Assembly: GCF_036013975.1 (NCBI RefSeq)
Contig: NZ_CP107904.1
Coordinates: forward strand, 2,604,001 to 2,668,000
Reading direction: 5' to 3'
Source of the DNA: Kitasatospora sp. NBC_00458
GTDB lineage: Bacteria; Actinomycetota; Actinomycetes; Streptomycetales; Streptomycetaceae
Length of the DNA stretch: 64,000 nt
A program made the translations under genes and the position numbers. This document shows, one piece after another, positions 34,232 to 42,866 of the stretch; within the stretch, counting starts at the first letter, position 1; every line of letters starts with the position of its first letter. The notes under the pieces are model-generated. The model worked only from the letters and a program-made list of their open reading frames with translations, was not told the DNA's origin and did not search any database.

Positions 34232-36025
34232 TTGCTCGACTTCAGCCTTCCGGCCCTCTACCAGGTACCGAGCGGCGGTAACCTCTCCGACCTCGTGCAC
34301 CAGAACGCCGAGCGGCACCCCGACGTCGTGGTGCTCAGCCGCAAGGTGGACGGCCAGTGGCAGGAGTTGACCGCCGCCCAGTTCCTGGTCGAGGTGCACG
34401 CAGCCGCCAAGGGCCTGATCGCCGCCGGCATCCGGCCGGGCGACCGGGTGGGCCTGATGTCCCGCACCCGGTACGAGTGGACGCTGCTGGACTTCGCGAT
34501 CTGGACCGCCGGCGCGATCACCGTGCCGGTGTACGAGACCTCCTCCCCCGAGCAGGTCGAGTGGATCCTCGGCGACTCCGGGGCGGTCGCCGTCCTCGCC
34601 GAGACCGCCGCGCACGCCGCGGTGGTCGAGGAGGTCCGCGATCGGCTGCCGGAGCTGGAGCACACCTGGCAGATCGAGGACGGTGCGCTCGCCGCGCTGG
34701 CCGAGGCCGGCCGCGGGGTGGCCGACGCGACCGTCACCGAGCGCCGCTCGGTGGCCACCGCCGACTCGGTCGCCACCATCGTCTACACCTCGGGCACCAC
34801 CGGCCGCCCGAAGGGCTGTCAGCTGACCCACGCCAACTTCCTGGCCGAGTGCGGCAACGTGGTCGAGCGCCTCGCCCCGCTGTTCCGCACCGGCGAGAGC
34901 TCCGTCCTGCTCTTCCTGCCGCTCGCGCACGTGCTGGCCCGGATCGCGGAGATCGCCCCGGCGATGGCCCCGATCAAGCTCGGCCACGTGTCCGACATCA
35001 AGGACGTCACCGCCGAGCTGGCCTCCTTCCGGCCGACCCTGATCCTGGGCGTCCCGCGGGTCTTCGAGAAGGTGTACAACACGGCGCGCGCCAAGGCCCA
35101 GGCCGACGGCAAGGGCAAGATCTTCGACAAGGCGGCGGACACCGCGATCGCGTACAGCCGGGCGCTGGACGCCGGCGGCGCCGGGCTGCTGCTCAAGCTC
35201 AAGCACGCGGTCTTCGACAAGCTGGTCTACAGCAAGCTGCGGGCCGCGCTCGGCGGCCGGGCGACCCACGCGATCTCCGGCGGCGCCCCGCTCGGCGAGC
35301 GGCTCGGCCACTTCTACCGGGGCATCGGCTTCACGGTGCTGGAGGGCTACGGCCTGACCGAGACCTGCGCGGCCACCGCCTTCAACCCGTGGGACAAGCC
35401 GAAGATCGGCACGGTCGGCCAGCCGCTGCCCGGCTCCGCGGTGCGGATCGCCGAGGACGGCGAGGTGCTGTTCAAGGGCCCGCAGGTGTTCACCGGCTAC
35501 TGGAACAACCCGCAGGCCACCGCCGAGACCCTGAAGGACGGCTGGATCTCGACCGGCGACATCGGCTCGCTGGACGACGAGGGCTACCTCACCATCACCG
35601 GCCGCAAGAAGGAGATCATCGTCACCGCGGGCGGCAAGAACGTCGCCCCGGCGGTGATCGAGGACCGCATCCGGGCGCACGCGCTGGTCGGCGAGGTCAT
35701 GGTGGTCGGCGACCGCAAGCCCTTCGTCGCCTGCCTGCTCACCGTGGACGAGGACTTCTTCCCCCGCTGGAAGGAGCTGAACGGCAAGCCGGCCACCGCC
35801 ACGGTCGCCGAACTGCGCGAGGACCCGGACCTGCTGGCCGCCCTGCAGTCCGCGGTGGACGACGGCAACGCGGCCGTCTCGCACGCCGAGGCGGTGAAGA
35901 AGTTCCGCCTGCTGGACACCGTCCTCTCCGAGGAGAGCGGCCATCTGACGCCCTCGCTGAAGCTCAAGCGGAACGTCGTGCTGAAGGACTTCGCGGCCGA
36001 CGTCGAGGCGATCTACCAGCGGTAG
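34232..36025 (+). CDS. Long-chain fatty-acid-CoA ligase (FadD15-like)
   Basis: Activates fatty acids to acyl-CoA through an acyl-adenylate. The 597-residue protein has the AMP-binding P-loop YTSGTTGRPKGCQLTH at about residues 184-199, LPLAHVLARIAE, GGAPLGERLGHFYRGIG, and EGYGLTETCAATAFN (A5 motif). WISTGDIGSLDDEGYLTITGRKKEIIVTAGGKN is the A8 hinge; the catalytic Lys lies near the C terminus in LTPSLKLKRN. The start is TTG 34232 behind GAGGAG. Length equals the long FadD15-type ligases. It is divergent from the SRPBCC operon, and the arrangement matches M. tuberculosis fadD15. Confidence 0.93.
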   Translation: MLDFSLPALYQVPSGGNLSDLVHQNAERHPDVVVLSRKVDGQWQELTAAQFLVEVHAAAKGLIAAGIRPGDRVGLMSRTRYEWTLLDFAIWTAGAITVPVYETSSPEQVEWILGDSGAVAVLAETAAHAAVVEEVRDRLPELEHTWQIEDGALAALAEAGRGVADATVTERRSVATADSVATIVYTSGTTGRPKGCQLTHANFLAECGNVVERLAPLFRTGESSVLLFLPLAHVLARIAEIAPAMAPIKLGHVSDIKDVTAELASFRPTLILGVPRVFEKVYNTARAKAQADGKGKIFDKAADTAIAYSRALDAGGAGLLLKLKHAVFDKLVYSKLRAALGGRATHAISGGAPLGERLGHFYRGIGFTVLEGYGLTETCAATAFNPWDKPKIGTVGQPLPGSAVRIAEDGEVLFKGPQVFTGYWNNPQATAETLKDGWISTGDIGSLDDEGYLTITGRKKEIIVTAGGKNVAPAVIEDRIRAHALVGEVMVVGDRKPFVACLLTVDEDFFPRWKELNGKPATATVAELREDPDLLAALQSAVDDGNAAVSHAEAVKKFRLLDTVLSEESGHLTPSLKLKRNVVLKDFAADVEAIYQR

Positions 36026-36060
36026 TCCGCCGGACGCCGGGCGCCGTGTCCGGGCCGGTG

Positions 36061-36089
36061 CGGCCCGCCCCCTGGACGGGGGCGGGCCG
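36061..36089. terminator. Bidirectional hairpin between fadD15-like and glycosyltransferase genes
   Basis: A 12-bp perfect stem, CGGCCCGCCCCC (36061-36072) with GGGGGCGGGCCG (36078-36089), has a five-base loop. It lies between convergent genes. Confidence 0.8.
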
Positions 36090-36095
36090 TCCGCG

Positions 36096-37232
36096 TCAGC
36101 CCGCCAGCAGCGAGGTCAGCCGCCCGGCGAGCAGGTCCCAGCGCCAGGAACGGTCCACCCAGCGCCGGCCGGCCTCGCCCATCCGCCGGCGCAGCTCCTC
36201 GTCCTGCAGCAGCCGGACGATCCGCTCGGCCGCCGCGGCGGGCGAGCCGCCCTGCACGACGTACCCGGTCTCGCCCTCCAGCACCGCGTCCGGTGCGCCG
36301 CCGGAGTCTCCGGCCACCACCGGCAGGCCGGTCGCCGAGGCCTCCAGGTAGACGATGCCGAGGCCCTCCACGTCCAGCCCGCCGCGCCGGGTGCGGCAGG
36401 GCATGGCGAAGACGTCCCCGGCGCCGTAGTGGGCGGGCAGCTCCTCCCACGGCACCGAGCCGGTGAAGCGCACCGAGGGGCGCACGCCCCGGGCGTCCAC
36501 CAGCTTCTCCAGCTCCGCCCGGTACGGGCCGCCGCCGACGATCAGCAGGACGGCGTCCGGCACGTCGGCGAGGATCTGCGGCATCGCCTCGATCAGGGTG
36601 TCCTGGCCCTTGCGCGGCACCAGCCGGGAGACGCAGACCACCACCGGCCGGTCCGCCAGGCCGAGCCGTTCGCGCACCGCGGCGCCGCCGGAGTCCGGGT
36701 GGAAGGTCCGCTCGTCCACGCCGGGCGGCAGCTGCACCATCCGCGCGGCCGCCGCCGGCCCGACCGCGCCCGCGATCCGGGAACGGGTGTACTCGCCGAG
36801 GTAGGTGAGGGTGTCGGTGCCCGCGCCGATCCGGCGCAGCAGCTGCCGGGCGGCCGGGAGCTGGGCCCAGGCGGCCTCGTGGCCGTGGGTCATGCCGAGC
36901 AGCCGGCCCGCCCCGGCCCGGCGCAGCGCGGGGGCCATCAGTCCGAGCGGGGCCGCGGCCCCGAACCAGACCGAGTCGCAGCCCTCGGCGCGGAGGATCC
37001 CGGCGGCCCGCCGGGTGACCCGGGGTGTGGGAACCATCACCTTCGTCCGGTCCCGGATCACCGGGAACGGCTGCTCGGCGTCGAACCGGGCCACCTCGCC
37101 GCCGTCCCGCCAGGTGGAGGCGTAGACGACCACGCTCCCTGCGGGCTGACGGACGGCCATGTTGTGGACGAAGGCCTGGATGCCGCCGGGCCTGGGCGGG
37201 AAGTCGTTGGTGACGATCAAGGTCTTGTGCAT
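36096..37232 (-). CDS. GT4-family glycosyltransferase (PimB'-like)
   Basis: The start is taken at ATG 37232 (MHKTLIVTNDFPPRPGGIQ), where the family normally begins; an in-frame start at 37304 lacks support. The 378-residue GT-B protein has an N-terminal loop NDFPPRPGGIQAFVHNMA. The nucleotide-sugar site is in VVCVSRLVPRKGQDTLIEA, and the C-terminal EGLGIVYLEASATGLPVVAGDSGG holds the Glu-x7-Glu contacts. The closest characterised relative I recognise is PimB' (Rv2188c), a mannosyltransferase of phosphatidylinositol mannoside synthesis. Donor and acceptor are inferred from that likeness. It is divergent from a GT87-type membrane protein. Confidence 0.88.
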   Translation of the reverse strand: MHKTLIVTNDFPPRPGGIQAFVHNMAVRQPAGSVVVYASTWRDGGEVARFDAEQPFPVIRDRTKVMVPTPRVTRRAAGILRAEGCDSVWFGAAAPLGLMAPALRRAGAGRLLGMTHGHEAAWAQLPAARQLLRRIGAGTDTLTYLGEYTRSRIAGAVGPAAAARMVQLPPGVDERTFHPDSGGAAVRERLGLADRPVVVCVSRLVPRKGQDTLIEAMPQILADVPDAVLLIVGGGPYRAELEKLVDARGVRPSVRFTGSVPWEELPAHYGAGDVFAMPCRTRRGGLDVEGLGIVYLEASATGLPVVAGDSGGAPDAVLEGETGYVVQGGSPAAAAERIVRLLQDEELRRRMGEAGRRWVDRSWRWDLLAGRLTSLLAG

Positions 37233-37352
37233 CAGGCGACGGCTCGCTCGGTCGGGGGGTGCTCGGGTAACCGCTGGGTGATCCGTACGATAGGTCAACA
37301 CCATGACCCGCCGGGAACGGAACCGCGCACGGCAACCGTTGCACCCCCGGGT

Positions 37353-37369
37353 CTGTCCTAGAACCTAGG
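37353..37369 (+). promoter_or_regulatory. CCTAG-AAC-CTAGG palindrome in the divergent glycosyltransferase region
   Basis: Positions 37357-37369 are a perfect 5-bp inverted repeat with a three-base spacer. They include a TAGAAC hexamer that could be part of a -10. A second small palindrome, GCAAC-C-GTTGC, lies just upstream at 37332-37342. Both are between the GT4 and GT87 genes. Confidence 0.4.
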
Positions 37370-37475
37370 CGGCCGGTGCGGCCGGGCCGACGTGCGGCGC
37401 CGGCCCGGCACCGGCGGCCCGGGCGTCCGTCGCACGACGCCTCCGGTGGGACGTCGAGACGAACGAGGGAGCGCA

Positions 37476-38894
37476 GTGGAGTTGGCCCCGGCCACCGAGT
37501 CCGGTTCACCCAGCGGCGCGGCCGGCTCCGGCACGGCGCTGGCCGTCCGCCAGGAGCCCGTCCAGGGCCCCGCGCGCCCCTCCGGGCGGACCGGGGCGCT
37601 GCTGGCGCTCGGCGGGACCTGGGTGGCCACCCGGACGCTGCTGATGCTGCTGGTGACCGGTGTGCTGCGGATGCCGGGCGGGGACATCACCGCCGACGTC
37701 TGGATCATCTACCACGCCTGGTACGGCGTCCTGCAGACCGGCACCTTCCCGCTGGACGACGTCACCTGGCAGTACCCGCCCGGCGCCGCCCTGGTGATCA
37801 TGCTGCCGGGGCTGCTGCCCTGGTCGTACCTGGTCTCGTTCTGGGTGATCTGCGGGATCGCCGACGCCGCCGCGATGGCCGTGCTGGTCCGCACCGGACT
37901 GCGCAAGGGCCGGGCCCTGACCGGCGCCTGGGTCTGGGTGGCCGGTGTGCCGCTGCTCGGCCCGATGATCTACAACCGCTACGACGTGATCGTCACCGCG
38001 ATCGCGGTGGCGGGCCTGCTGGCGCTGATCCGCCGCCCGGCGGTCGGCGGACTGCTGCTGGGCCTCGGCGGGATCGTCAAGATCTGGCCGCTGCTCGGCC
38101 TGATCGGCACCCCGTCCGGCCGGCGCACCCGCCGCTCCTGGACGGCCGCGGCCGCCGCGGCCGCCTCGATCGGCTTCCTGCTGGCGGCCGGGATGAACGG
38201 CGCGTTCGAGTTCCTGACGTTCCAGAAGGACCGCGGCATCGAGGTCGAGTCGGTCGGCGCGCTGCCGATCCACTTCGCCCGGATCGCCGGCGCCTGGGAC
38301 GGCAAGGTCCTGATGAACTACGGCTCGGTGGAGATGCTCGGGCCGTGGGTGCCGGTGATCTCCAAGGTGATGCTGGCCGGCTCGGTGCTGGGCTTCGCCT
38401 GGCTGCTGCTCTGGCGGTTCACCGCCCGCCGGCGGAACGCCGCCACCATGTACGACGCGGCGCTGGCCGCACTGCTGATCTTCACCGTGACCAGCCGGGT
38501 GATCAGCCCGCAGTACCTGGTCTGGCTGGTCGGCGTGGCCGCGGTGTGCCTGACCGTCCGGGGGACCAGCCAGCGGCCGGTCGCCCTCCTGATCCTGGCC
38601 GCGACCCCGCTGACCCTGGTGGAGTTCCCGCTGATCTTCGGCGACGTGGTCGCCAGCAAGCCGACCGCGATCACCGTGCTGACCCTGCGCAACCTGCTGC
38701 TGCTGGCCGCCACCGTGCTCTCCTGCGTCCGGCTCTGGCGCTCCACCCGGCGCACCGAGCGGCTCCCGGAGACGGTCGTGCTGGCCCCGCCGGAGCCCGT
38801 CCCGTCCGCCGCCTACTCGGTCCGGCCCGGCATCGCGTACGAGCAGGACCTGCTGGACGGCATCGACCGGCCGACCGTCCGGAGCGACCGCTAG
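37476..38894 (+). CDS. GT87-like polytopic glycosyltransferase / DUF2029 membrane protein
   Basis: The start is GTG 37476 behind GAGGGA; 472 residues. After ~45 disordered residues there are about ten membrane spans. Between the first two is the loop DVWIIYHAWYGVLQTGTFPLDDVTWQYPPGAALV. Its early acidic residues and YPP phrase are typical of GT-C polyprenol-phosphate-sugar transferases such as GT87. MIYNRYDVIVTAIAVAGL and GLGGIVKIWPLLGL recur in the family. The acceptor is unknown. The divergent PimB'-like gene suggests a shared role in mannolipid or glycan assembly, as the Rv2181 type does in mycobacteria. It converges with the metallopeptidase gene, with 24 bases between. Confidence 0.8.
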   Translation: MELAPATESGSPSGAAGSGTALAVRQEPVQGPARPSGRTGALLALGGTWVATRTLLMLLVTGVLRMPGGDITADVWIIYHAWYGVLQTGTFPLDDVTWQYPPGAALVIMLPGLLPWSYLVSFWVICGIADAAAMAVLVRTGLRKGRALTGAWVWVAGVPLLGPMIYNRYDVIVTAIAVAGLLALIRRPAVGGLLLGLGGIVKIWPLLGLIGTPSGRRTRRSWTAAAAAAASIGFLLAAGMNGAFEFLTFQKDRGIEVESVGALPIHFARIAGAWDGKVLMNYGSVEMLGPWVPVISKVMLAGSVLGFAWLLLWRFTARRRNAATMYDAALAALLIFTVTSRVISPQYLVWLVGVAAVCLTVRGTSQRPVALLILAATPLTLVEFPLIFGDVVASKPTAITVLTLRNLLLLAATVLSCVRLWRSTRRTERLPETVVLAPPEPVPSAAYSVRPGIAYEQDLLDGIDRPTVRSDR

Positions 38895-38918
38895 GTCACA
38901 GCGGCCGGGTCACGACGG

Positions 38919-40118
38919 CTAGGCCGCGAGGCCCCGGACCTCCGCGAGCCAGAGCCGGGTGAACTCGGCGAGGCCGAGGCCCAGCCGGTCCCGGCAGAGT
39001 CGGTCCAGCCAGGCCTCCCGGTCGGCCCCCGGAGCGGCCTCGCCGACCGCCCGGTAGAACGCCACCAGCCGCTGCGGCCCGTACCGGCGGGCGATCAGGT
39101 CGCAGGCCAGCCAGGCCTGCTCGTAGGCCTGGGCGAGGCCGTCGGCGCCGGCCGTGAAGGCCCGGTCCTCCGGCAGCGCCGCGGGCAGCCTCCCGGCGGC
39201 GACGTCCCGGGCCAGTTCGGGGGCGATCTGCCGGGCCGGGCGGCCGGAACCGCGGTACCCCGTCCAGTCGGCGGCCCCCTCGGAGAGCCAGAGCGGCGTC
39301 CAGGCCCGGGTGTCGGCCCGGGTCGCCACGTGGACCGCCTCGTGCGTGGTCACCACCTGGCGGCCGAAGGCGCTCAGCCGCCCGTACGCCGCCGGGTTGA
39401 TCACGATCCGGTCGGCCGGGGCGTGCCGGGGTGCCCCGGGCGCCGCGACGGTGACCGCCGCCATCCCCGCCCAGCCGGGCGAACCGTCCTCCACCAGCCG
39501 GGCGAACTGTTCCTCGGTGGAGGGCAGTTGGAGCAGCAGCCGGCCCGCCCAGGCGGCGCCCCAGACCTCCTCGACCGCCGGGACGGCCCGGTCGCCGACG
39601 GCGGCCAGCCCGGCCAGTGCGGCCGGGTCGGCCAGGCCGAGCACCAGGCAGCGCCCGCCGGCCGCGGCCCGGACGGTTCCGAGGTCCCACAGCGGCGGCG
39701 GACCGCCGGCGCCCTCCTCCCGCTCCACCCGCAGCCGGCCGCCGCTCCCGGCCAGCGCCAGCCTGCGCGGGTGCACCACCGGCTCCTCGTCGTACCCGGT
39801 CACCGTGACCGCCAGCTCGGCGGTGGCGGAGCACCGGCCCGCGGCGTCCGCCGGGCCGAGCAGCAGGTTGCGGTAGACCGCCCGGAGCGGGAGCTCCGGC
39901 GGCCCCCCGGTCAGGGCCCGGGCCCGCTCGTCCAGCACCGCCAGCGCCTCGGCGTGCCCGTCGGAGGCGGCCGCCGCGGGCCCGGCCGGGCCCGCCCCGG
40001 GCAGCGAGAGCTGGGCGAGTCCGGCGGCCGCGAGCAGCAGGGCGCCGCGCCGGGACAGCGCACGGCCGCCGCCCGGGGCGTCCGGGGCGGCGGCCGGAGG
40101 GGGGCCGGGGCGGCTCAG
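38919..40118 (-). CDS. Secreted HExxH metallopeptidase-like protein, probable CTG start
   Basis: I propose CTG 40118 as the start, giving 399 residues. The frame is open with almost complete G/C third positions from there. It encodes a plausible export signal (SRRGALLLAAAGLAQLSLPG, then Ala-rich), and the CTG overlaps the preceding NlpC/P60 stop as CTGA. No ATG, GTG or TTG occurs in that stretch; the first conventional start is GTG 39938, which would delete the signal. The mature part has HEAVH at about 259-263 and a Glu in LSEGAADW near 280, as in zinc gluzincins. The substrate is unknown. Confidence 0.72.
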   Translation of the reverse strand: MSRPGPPPAAAPDAPGGGRALSRRGALLLAAAGLAQLSLPGAGPAGPAAAASDGHAEALAVLDERARALTGGPPELPLRAVYRNLLLGPADAAGRCSATAELAVTVTGYDEEPVVHPRRLALAGSGGRLRVEREEGAGGPPPLWDLGTVRAAAGGRCLVLGLADPAALAGLAAVGDRAVPAVEEVWGAAWAGRLLLQLPSTEEQFARLVEDGSPGWAGMAAVTVAAPGAPRHAPADRIVINPAAYGRLSAFGRQVVTTHEAVHVATRADTRAWTPLWLSEGAADWTGYRGSGRPARQIAPELARDVAAGRLPAALPEDRAFTAGADGLAQAYEQAWLACDLIARRYGPQRLVAFYRAVGEAAPGADREAWLDRLCRDRLGLGLAEFTRLWLAEVRGLAA

Positions 40119-41179
40119 AGCCGGATCACCCCCGCGACCGGCATCGCGTTGACGCTCTCGTAGCGGACCTTGGCGCCCGGGTAGGGGGCGTGCACGATCA
40201 CCCCGCCGCCGGCGTACATCCCGACGTGGTGCATGTCCCGGTAGAAGATCACCAGGTCTCCCGGCCGCGCATCGGAGAGGCCGACCCGCCGGCCGGCGTA
40301 CGCCTGGGCCTGCGAGGTGCGCGGCAGGGTCACTCCGGCCTGCCGCCAGCTCCAGTACATCAGACCGGAACAGTCGAACGCCTTGGGCCCGGTGGATCCG
40401 TACACGTAGGGCGAGCCGATCATCCTCACGGCGGCGGCCAGCGCGGCGGCGCCTCGCTCGGAGGCGGGCGGCGTGGTGCCGAGGTCCAGCCGGTCGGTGC
40501 CGCGGGTGGCGCGCTGCTCGGCCTCCCTGGCGTCCTGCGCCGCCAGCCTGGCCCGCTCGACGGCGCCGAGGCTGTTGAGGAGCCGCTGCGCCTTGGCGAG
40601 CCGCTGCTGGATCTGCTGCTTGCCCTCGGCGAGCGCCTTGCGGGTCTGGTCCAGTTCGGCGAGCTTGGCGGAGGTCTCGGCCCGGCGCTGGTCCAGCCCG
40701 CGCTGGCGGGCGATCACCTCGCGGAGCGTCTCGTTCTGCCGCTCGGCGGCCTGGTCGAGGCTGCGGGCCCGGGAGAGGTAGCCCTCCGGGTCGGTGGAGA
40801 GCATCAGCTGGACGGTCTGCGCCATGCCGCCGCCGCGGTACTCGGCGCCGGCCACCGCGCCGAGGTCGCCGCGGAGCCGGTTCAGCTCGTCCTGGGCCAC
40901 GGCGATCTGCTGCTGGAGGGTGCCGGTCTCGTGCTGGAGCTTCTGCTGGGCCTCCTGGGCGGCGTTGTACCGCTCGGACGCCTGCTCGGCCTCGTCGTAG
41001 AGCTGCTCCACCTGGGCCTTGACGTCCTTGCGGCCGGCGGGCCCGTCCGGGGAGCCGGGCGCGGCCTGGGCGGTGCCTCCGGTCGCGACGCCCAGCGCGG
41101 TGGTGGCCGCCGCGGTGAGCACCAGCGCCCGGGCTAGGGCGTGCGCGCCTGACAGCGGGGAACGGCGGTGCACGGGCAT
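40115..41179 (-). CDS. NlpC/P60 peptidoglycan hydrolase, paralogue 1
   Basis: This is a 354-residue secreted protein: a signal peptide (~1-40, ending AQAAP), a long coiled-coil region (~50-245) like RipA-type proteins, then the NlpC/P60 domain. The catalytic Cys is in KAFDCSGLMYWSW, the His in MHHVGMYAGGG, and the polar third residue in VIVHAP. It should cut D-Glu-meso-DAP-type bonds in stem peptides. ATG 41179 follows GGATCGGAG at somewhat long spacing. Its promoter is clear (TTGGAC-18-TAACGT). Its stop overlaps the CTG of the downstream metallopeptidase. Confidence 0.92.
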   Translation of the reverse strand: MPVHRRSPLSGAHALARALVLTAAATTALGVATGGTAQAAPGSPDGPAGRKDVKAQVEQLYDEAEQASERYNAAQEAQQKLQHETGTLQQQIAVAQDELNRLRGDLGAVAGAEYRGGGMAQTVQLMLSTDPEGYLSRARSLDQAAERQNETLREVIARQRGLDQRRAETSAKLAELDQTRKALAEGKQQIQQRLAKAQRLLNSLGAVERARLAAQDAREAEQRATRGTDRLDLGTTPPASERGAAALAAAVRMIGSPYVYGSTGPKAFDCSGLMYWSWRQAGVTLPRTSQAQAYAGRRVGLSDARPGDLVIFYRDMHHVGMYAGGGVIVHAPYPGAKVRYESVNAMPVAGVIRL

Positions 41180-41257
41180 GCGGCGTCGGCTCCGATCCTG
41201 CGGCAGGGTCCGCCGCCGCCCCGGGGAGGGCGGCTGGTAGCGGGAGTCCGGTGGCAG

Positions 41258-41287
41258 ACGTTAGCGAGTCCGGGCAACCGAGTCCAA
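41258..41287 (-). promoter_or_regulatory. Promoter of NlpC/P60 paralogue 1
   Basis: On the minus strand TTGGAC (41282-41287) and TAACGT (41258-41263) are separated by 18 bases, a good vegetative promoter. The start would be about 75 bases upstream of the gene. Confidence 0.7.
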
Positions 41288-41340
41288 ACCCCTCCCAACC
41301 CGAATATTTGACTCCTTTTCGGACATCAGCACGAGTGGCG

Positions 41341-41385
41341 GAAAAGCCGCAGGCCCGGCCTCCCGCGTGGGGGGACCGGGCCTGC
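41341..41385 (-). terminator. Terminator of NlpC/P60 paralogue 2
   Basis: GCAGGCCCGG (41349-41358) pairs with CCGGGCCTGC (41376-41385). On the minus strand the hairpin is followed by GGCTTTTCC. It lies just beyond the stop at 41406. Confidence 0.8.
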
Positions 41386-41405
41386 GCAGGCCGCGTGATC
41401 GGGGA

Positions 41406-42590
41406 TCAGAGGCGCACGATGGAGTTGACCGGCATGTTGGACGCCGCCTCGTAGCGGACCGAGGCACCCGGCTTGGGGGCGTGGATGACCTGGCCGCCGC
41501 CGACGTAGATGCCGACGTGGTGCCGGTCGCCGTAGAAGATCACCAGGTCGCCGGGCTGGGCCTGGGAGATGTCCGAGCCGATCCGGGTGCCGGCACCGGC
41601 CTGCGCCTGCGAGGTGCGCGGCAGCGACACGCCCGCCTGGGCGTAGGCCCAGCCGGTGAGGCCGGAGCAGTCGAAGCTGCTCGGACCGGTGGCGCCGTAG
41701 ACGTACGGGGCGCCGAGCTTGCTCTCGGCCGCGGCGATCGCGGCGGCGGCGCGCGAGCTGTTGGCGGCGGGTGCGGCCGGCTTGGGCGCGGCGGCGGCGG
41801 GGGCCGAGGAGGCCGCGGGCGCCGACGGGGCGGCGGACGGCGCGCTCAGGTTGCTGCGCTCGTTGTCCCGGGAGGCGCGCTCGGCGTCGGCCTTCGCCTT
41901 GGCGGCCTTGGCGGCCTCGGCCTTGGCGGCGTCCGCCTTCGCCTTGGCCTCGGCGGCGGCCTTCTCCTCGGCCGCGCGGATCGCCTGGCGCTCCTGCTCG
42001 GTGAGGGTGTTGAGCAGGTCCTGGGCCTTCGTCAGCTTGCCCTGGACCTCCTCCTTGGAGGCCTTCAGCTGCTGGGTGGTCGCCTCCAGCTCGGCAAGCT
42101 TGCCCTGGGTCTCGGTGCGGTCCTGGTCGAGCCTGCGCTGCTGCTCCTGGAGCTCCTTCAGCGCGCCGGACTGGGTCGACCCGGCCTGGTTGAGGGCGTC
42201 GGCCTGGTTCAGGAAGTTGTCCGGGCTGGAGGAGAGCATCAGCTGGACGGTCTGCGATATGCCGCCGGTGCGGTACTGCTCGCCGGCGATCTCGGAGAGG
42301 CCGCCCTGCGCCTCGGTCACCACGGCCTGCTGGCGGGCCACCTTGTCCTGCAGCTCACCGACCTGCTTCTGCAGCTCCTGCTGCTTGGCCTGGGCGCCGT
42401 TGAACTTCTCGGTCGCGATCTCGGCCTGCTCGTTGAGCTGGTCGACCTGCTCCTTGACCTGGTCCTTGGTCGGGGCCGGGTCGGCGTGGGCGCCGGTCTG
42501 CGCGGAGAGCGCGACGGTGGCGGCGGCGAGACCGGTCAGGATCGAGACCCGGGTACGGCCGGCGGGCTTGGGACGACGATGGGACGCCAC
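41406..42590 (-). CDS. NlpC/P60 peptidoglycan hydrolase, paralogue 2 (riboswitch-controlled)
   Basis: I choose GTG 42590 as the start: AAGGAG lies nine bases upstream, and the N terminus (V)ASHRRPKPAGRTRVSIL then aligns with paralogue 3. The reported-looking ATG 42614 would include the ribosome binding site in the gene. The 394-residue protein has a signal peptide ending AHADP, a coiled-coil region with an Ala/Lys-rich stretch, and a Ser/Ala/Pro linker (~250-285). The catalytic domain has SSFDCSGLTGWAYAQ and RHHVGIYVGGG. A c-di-AMP riboswitch of the ydaO type precedes it, tying expression to osmotic/envelope signalling. Confidence 0.92.
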   Translation of the reverse strand: MASHRRPKPAGRTRVSILTGLAAATVALSAQTGAHADPAPTKDQVKEQVDQLNEQAEIATEKFNGAQAKQQELQKQVGELQDKVARQQAVVTEAQGGLSEIAGEQYRTGGISQTVQLMLSSSPDNFLNQADALNQAGSTQSGALKELQEQQRRLDQDRTETQGKLAELEATTQQLKASKEEVQGKLTKAQDLLNTLTEQERQAIRAAEEKAAAEAKAKADAAKAEAAKAAKAKADAERASRDNERSNLSAPSAAPSAPAASSAPAAAAPKPAAPAANSSRAAAAIAAAESKLGAPYVYGATGPSSFDCSGLTGWAYAQAGVSLPRTSQAQAGAGTRIGSDISQAQPGDLVIFYGDRHHVGIYVGGGQVIHAPKPGASVRYEAASNMPVNSIVRL

Positions 42591-42671
42591 GAAGGCGGAC
42601 TCCTTCTTCCTCATCCGCCTACCGGGTGAGCTGACGGGTTCGGGCGGAAGCGTGCCCTACGACGCCTCACC

Positions 42672-42845
42672 GTCCGCTCCCGCGGCCGACCTGGCGCCGA
42701 TTCACCCCGGAGGAACGTGGTTCCCCGGCTCCGGTCCACAGCCACCCGCGGTGCGGGCCTCTCACTCGGACGGGCGACTGGCCCGTCCCGCTGCTTCACG
42801 AACTCGGCGGTAAACCCCCGCCGCCACCCAGGCTGGGTGATCGAC
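42672..42845 (-). ncRNA. ydaO/yuaA-type cyclic-di-AMP riboswitch
   Basis: On the minus strand the leader contains, in order: a GGGTGGCGGCGGGGGTTTACC stem near 42806-42831, the conserved GGGGAACCA (42718-42726) and GGGGTGAATCG (42698-42708). The paired CACCCAGCCTGGGTG at the 5' end also fits the class. These are the hallmarks of the ydaO class, which in streptomycetes commonly precedes cell-wall hydrolase genes. Binding of c-di-AMP usually turns such genes off. The fit is by eye, without a covariance model. Confidence 0.82.
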
Positions 42846-42866
42846 TGTGCGGTGGTTCGAGACACG

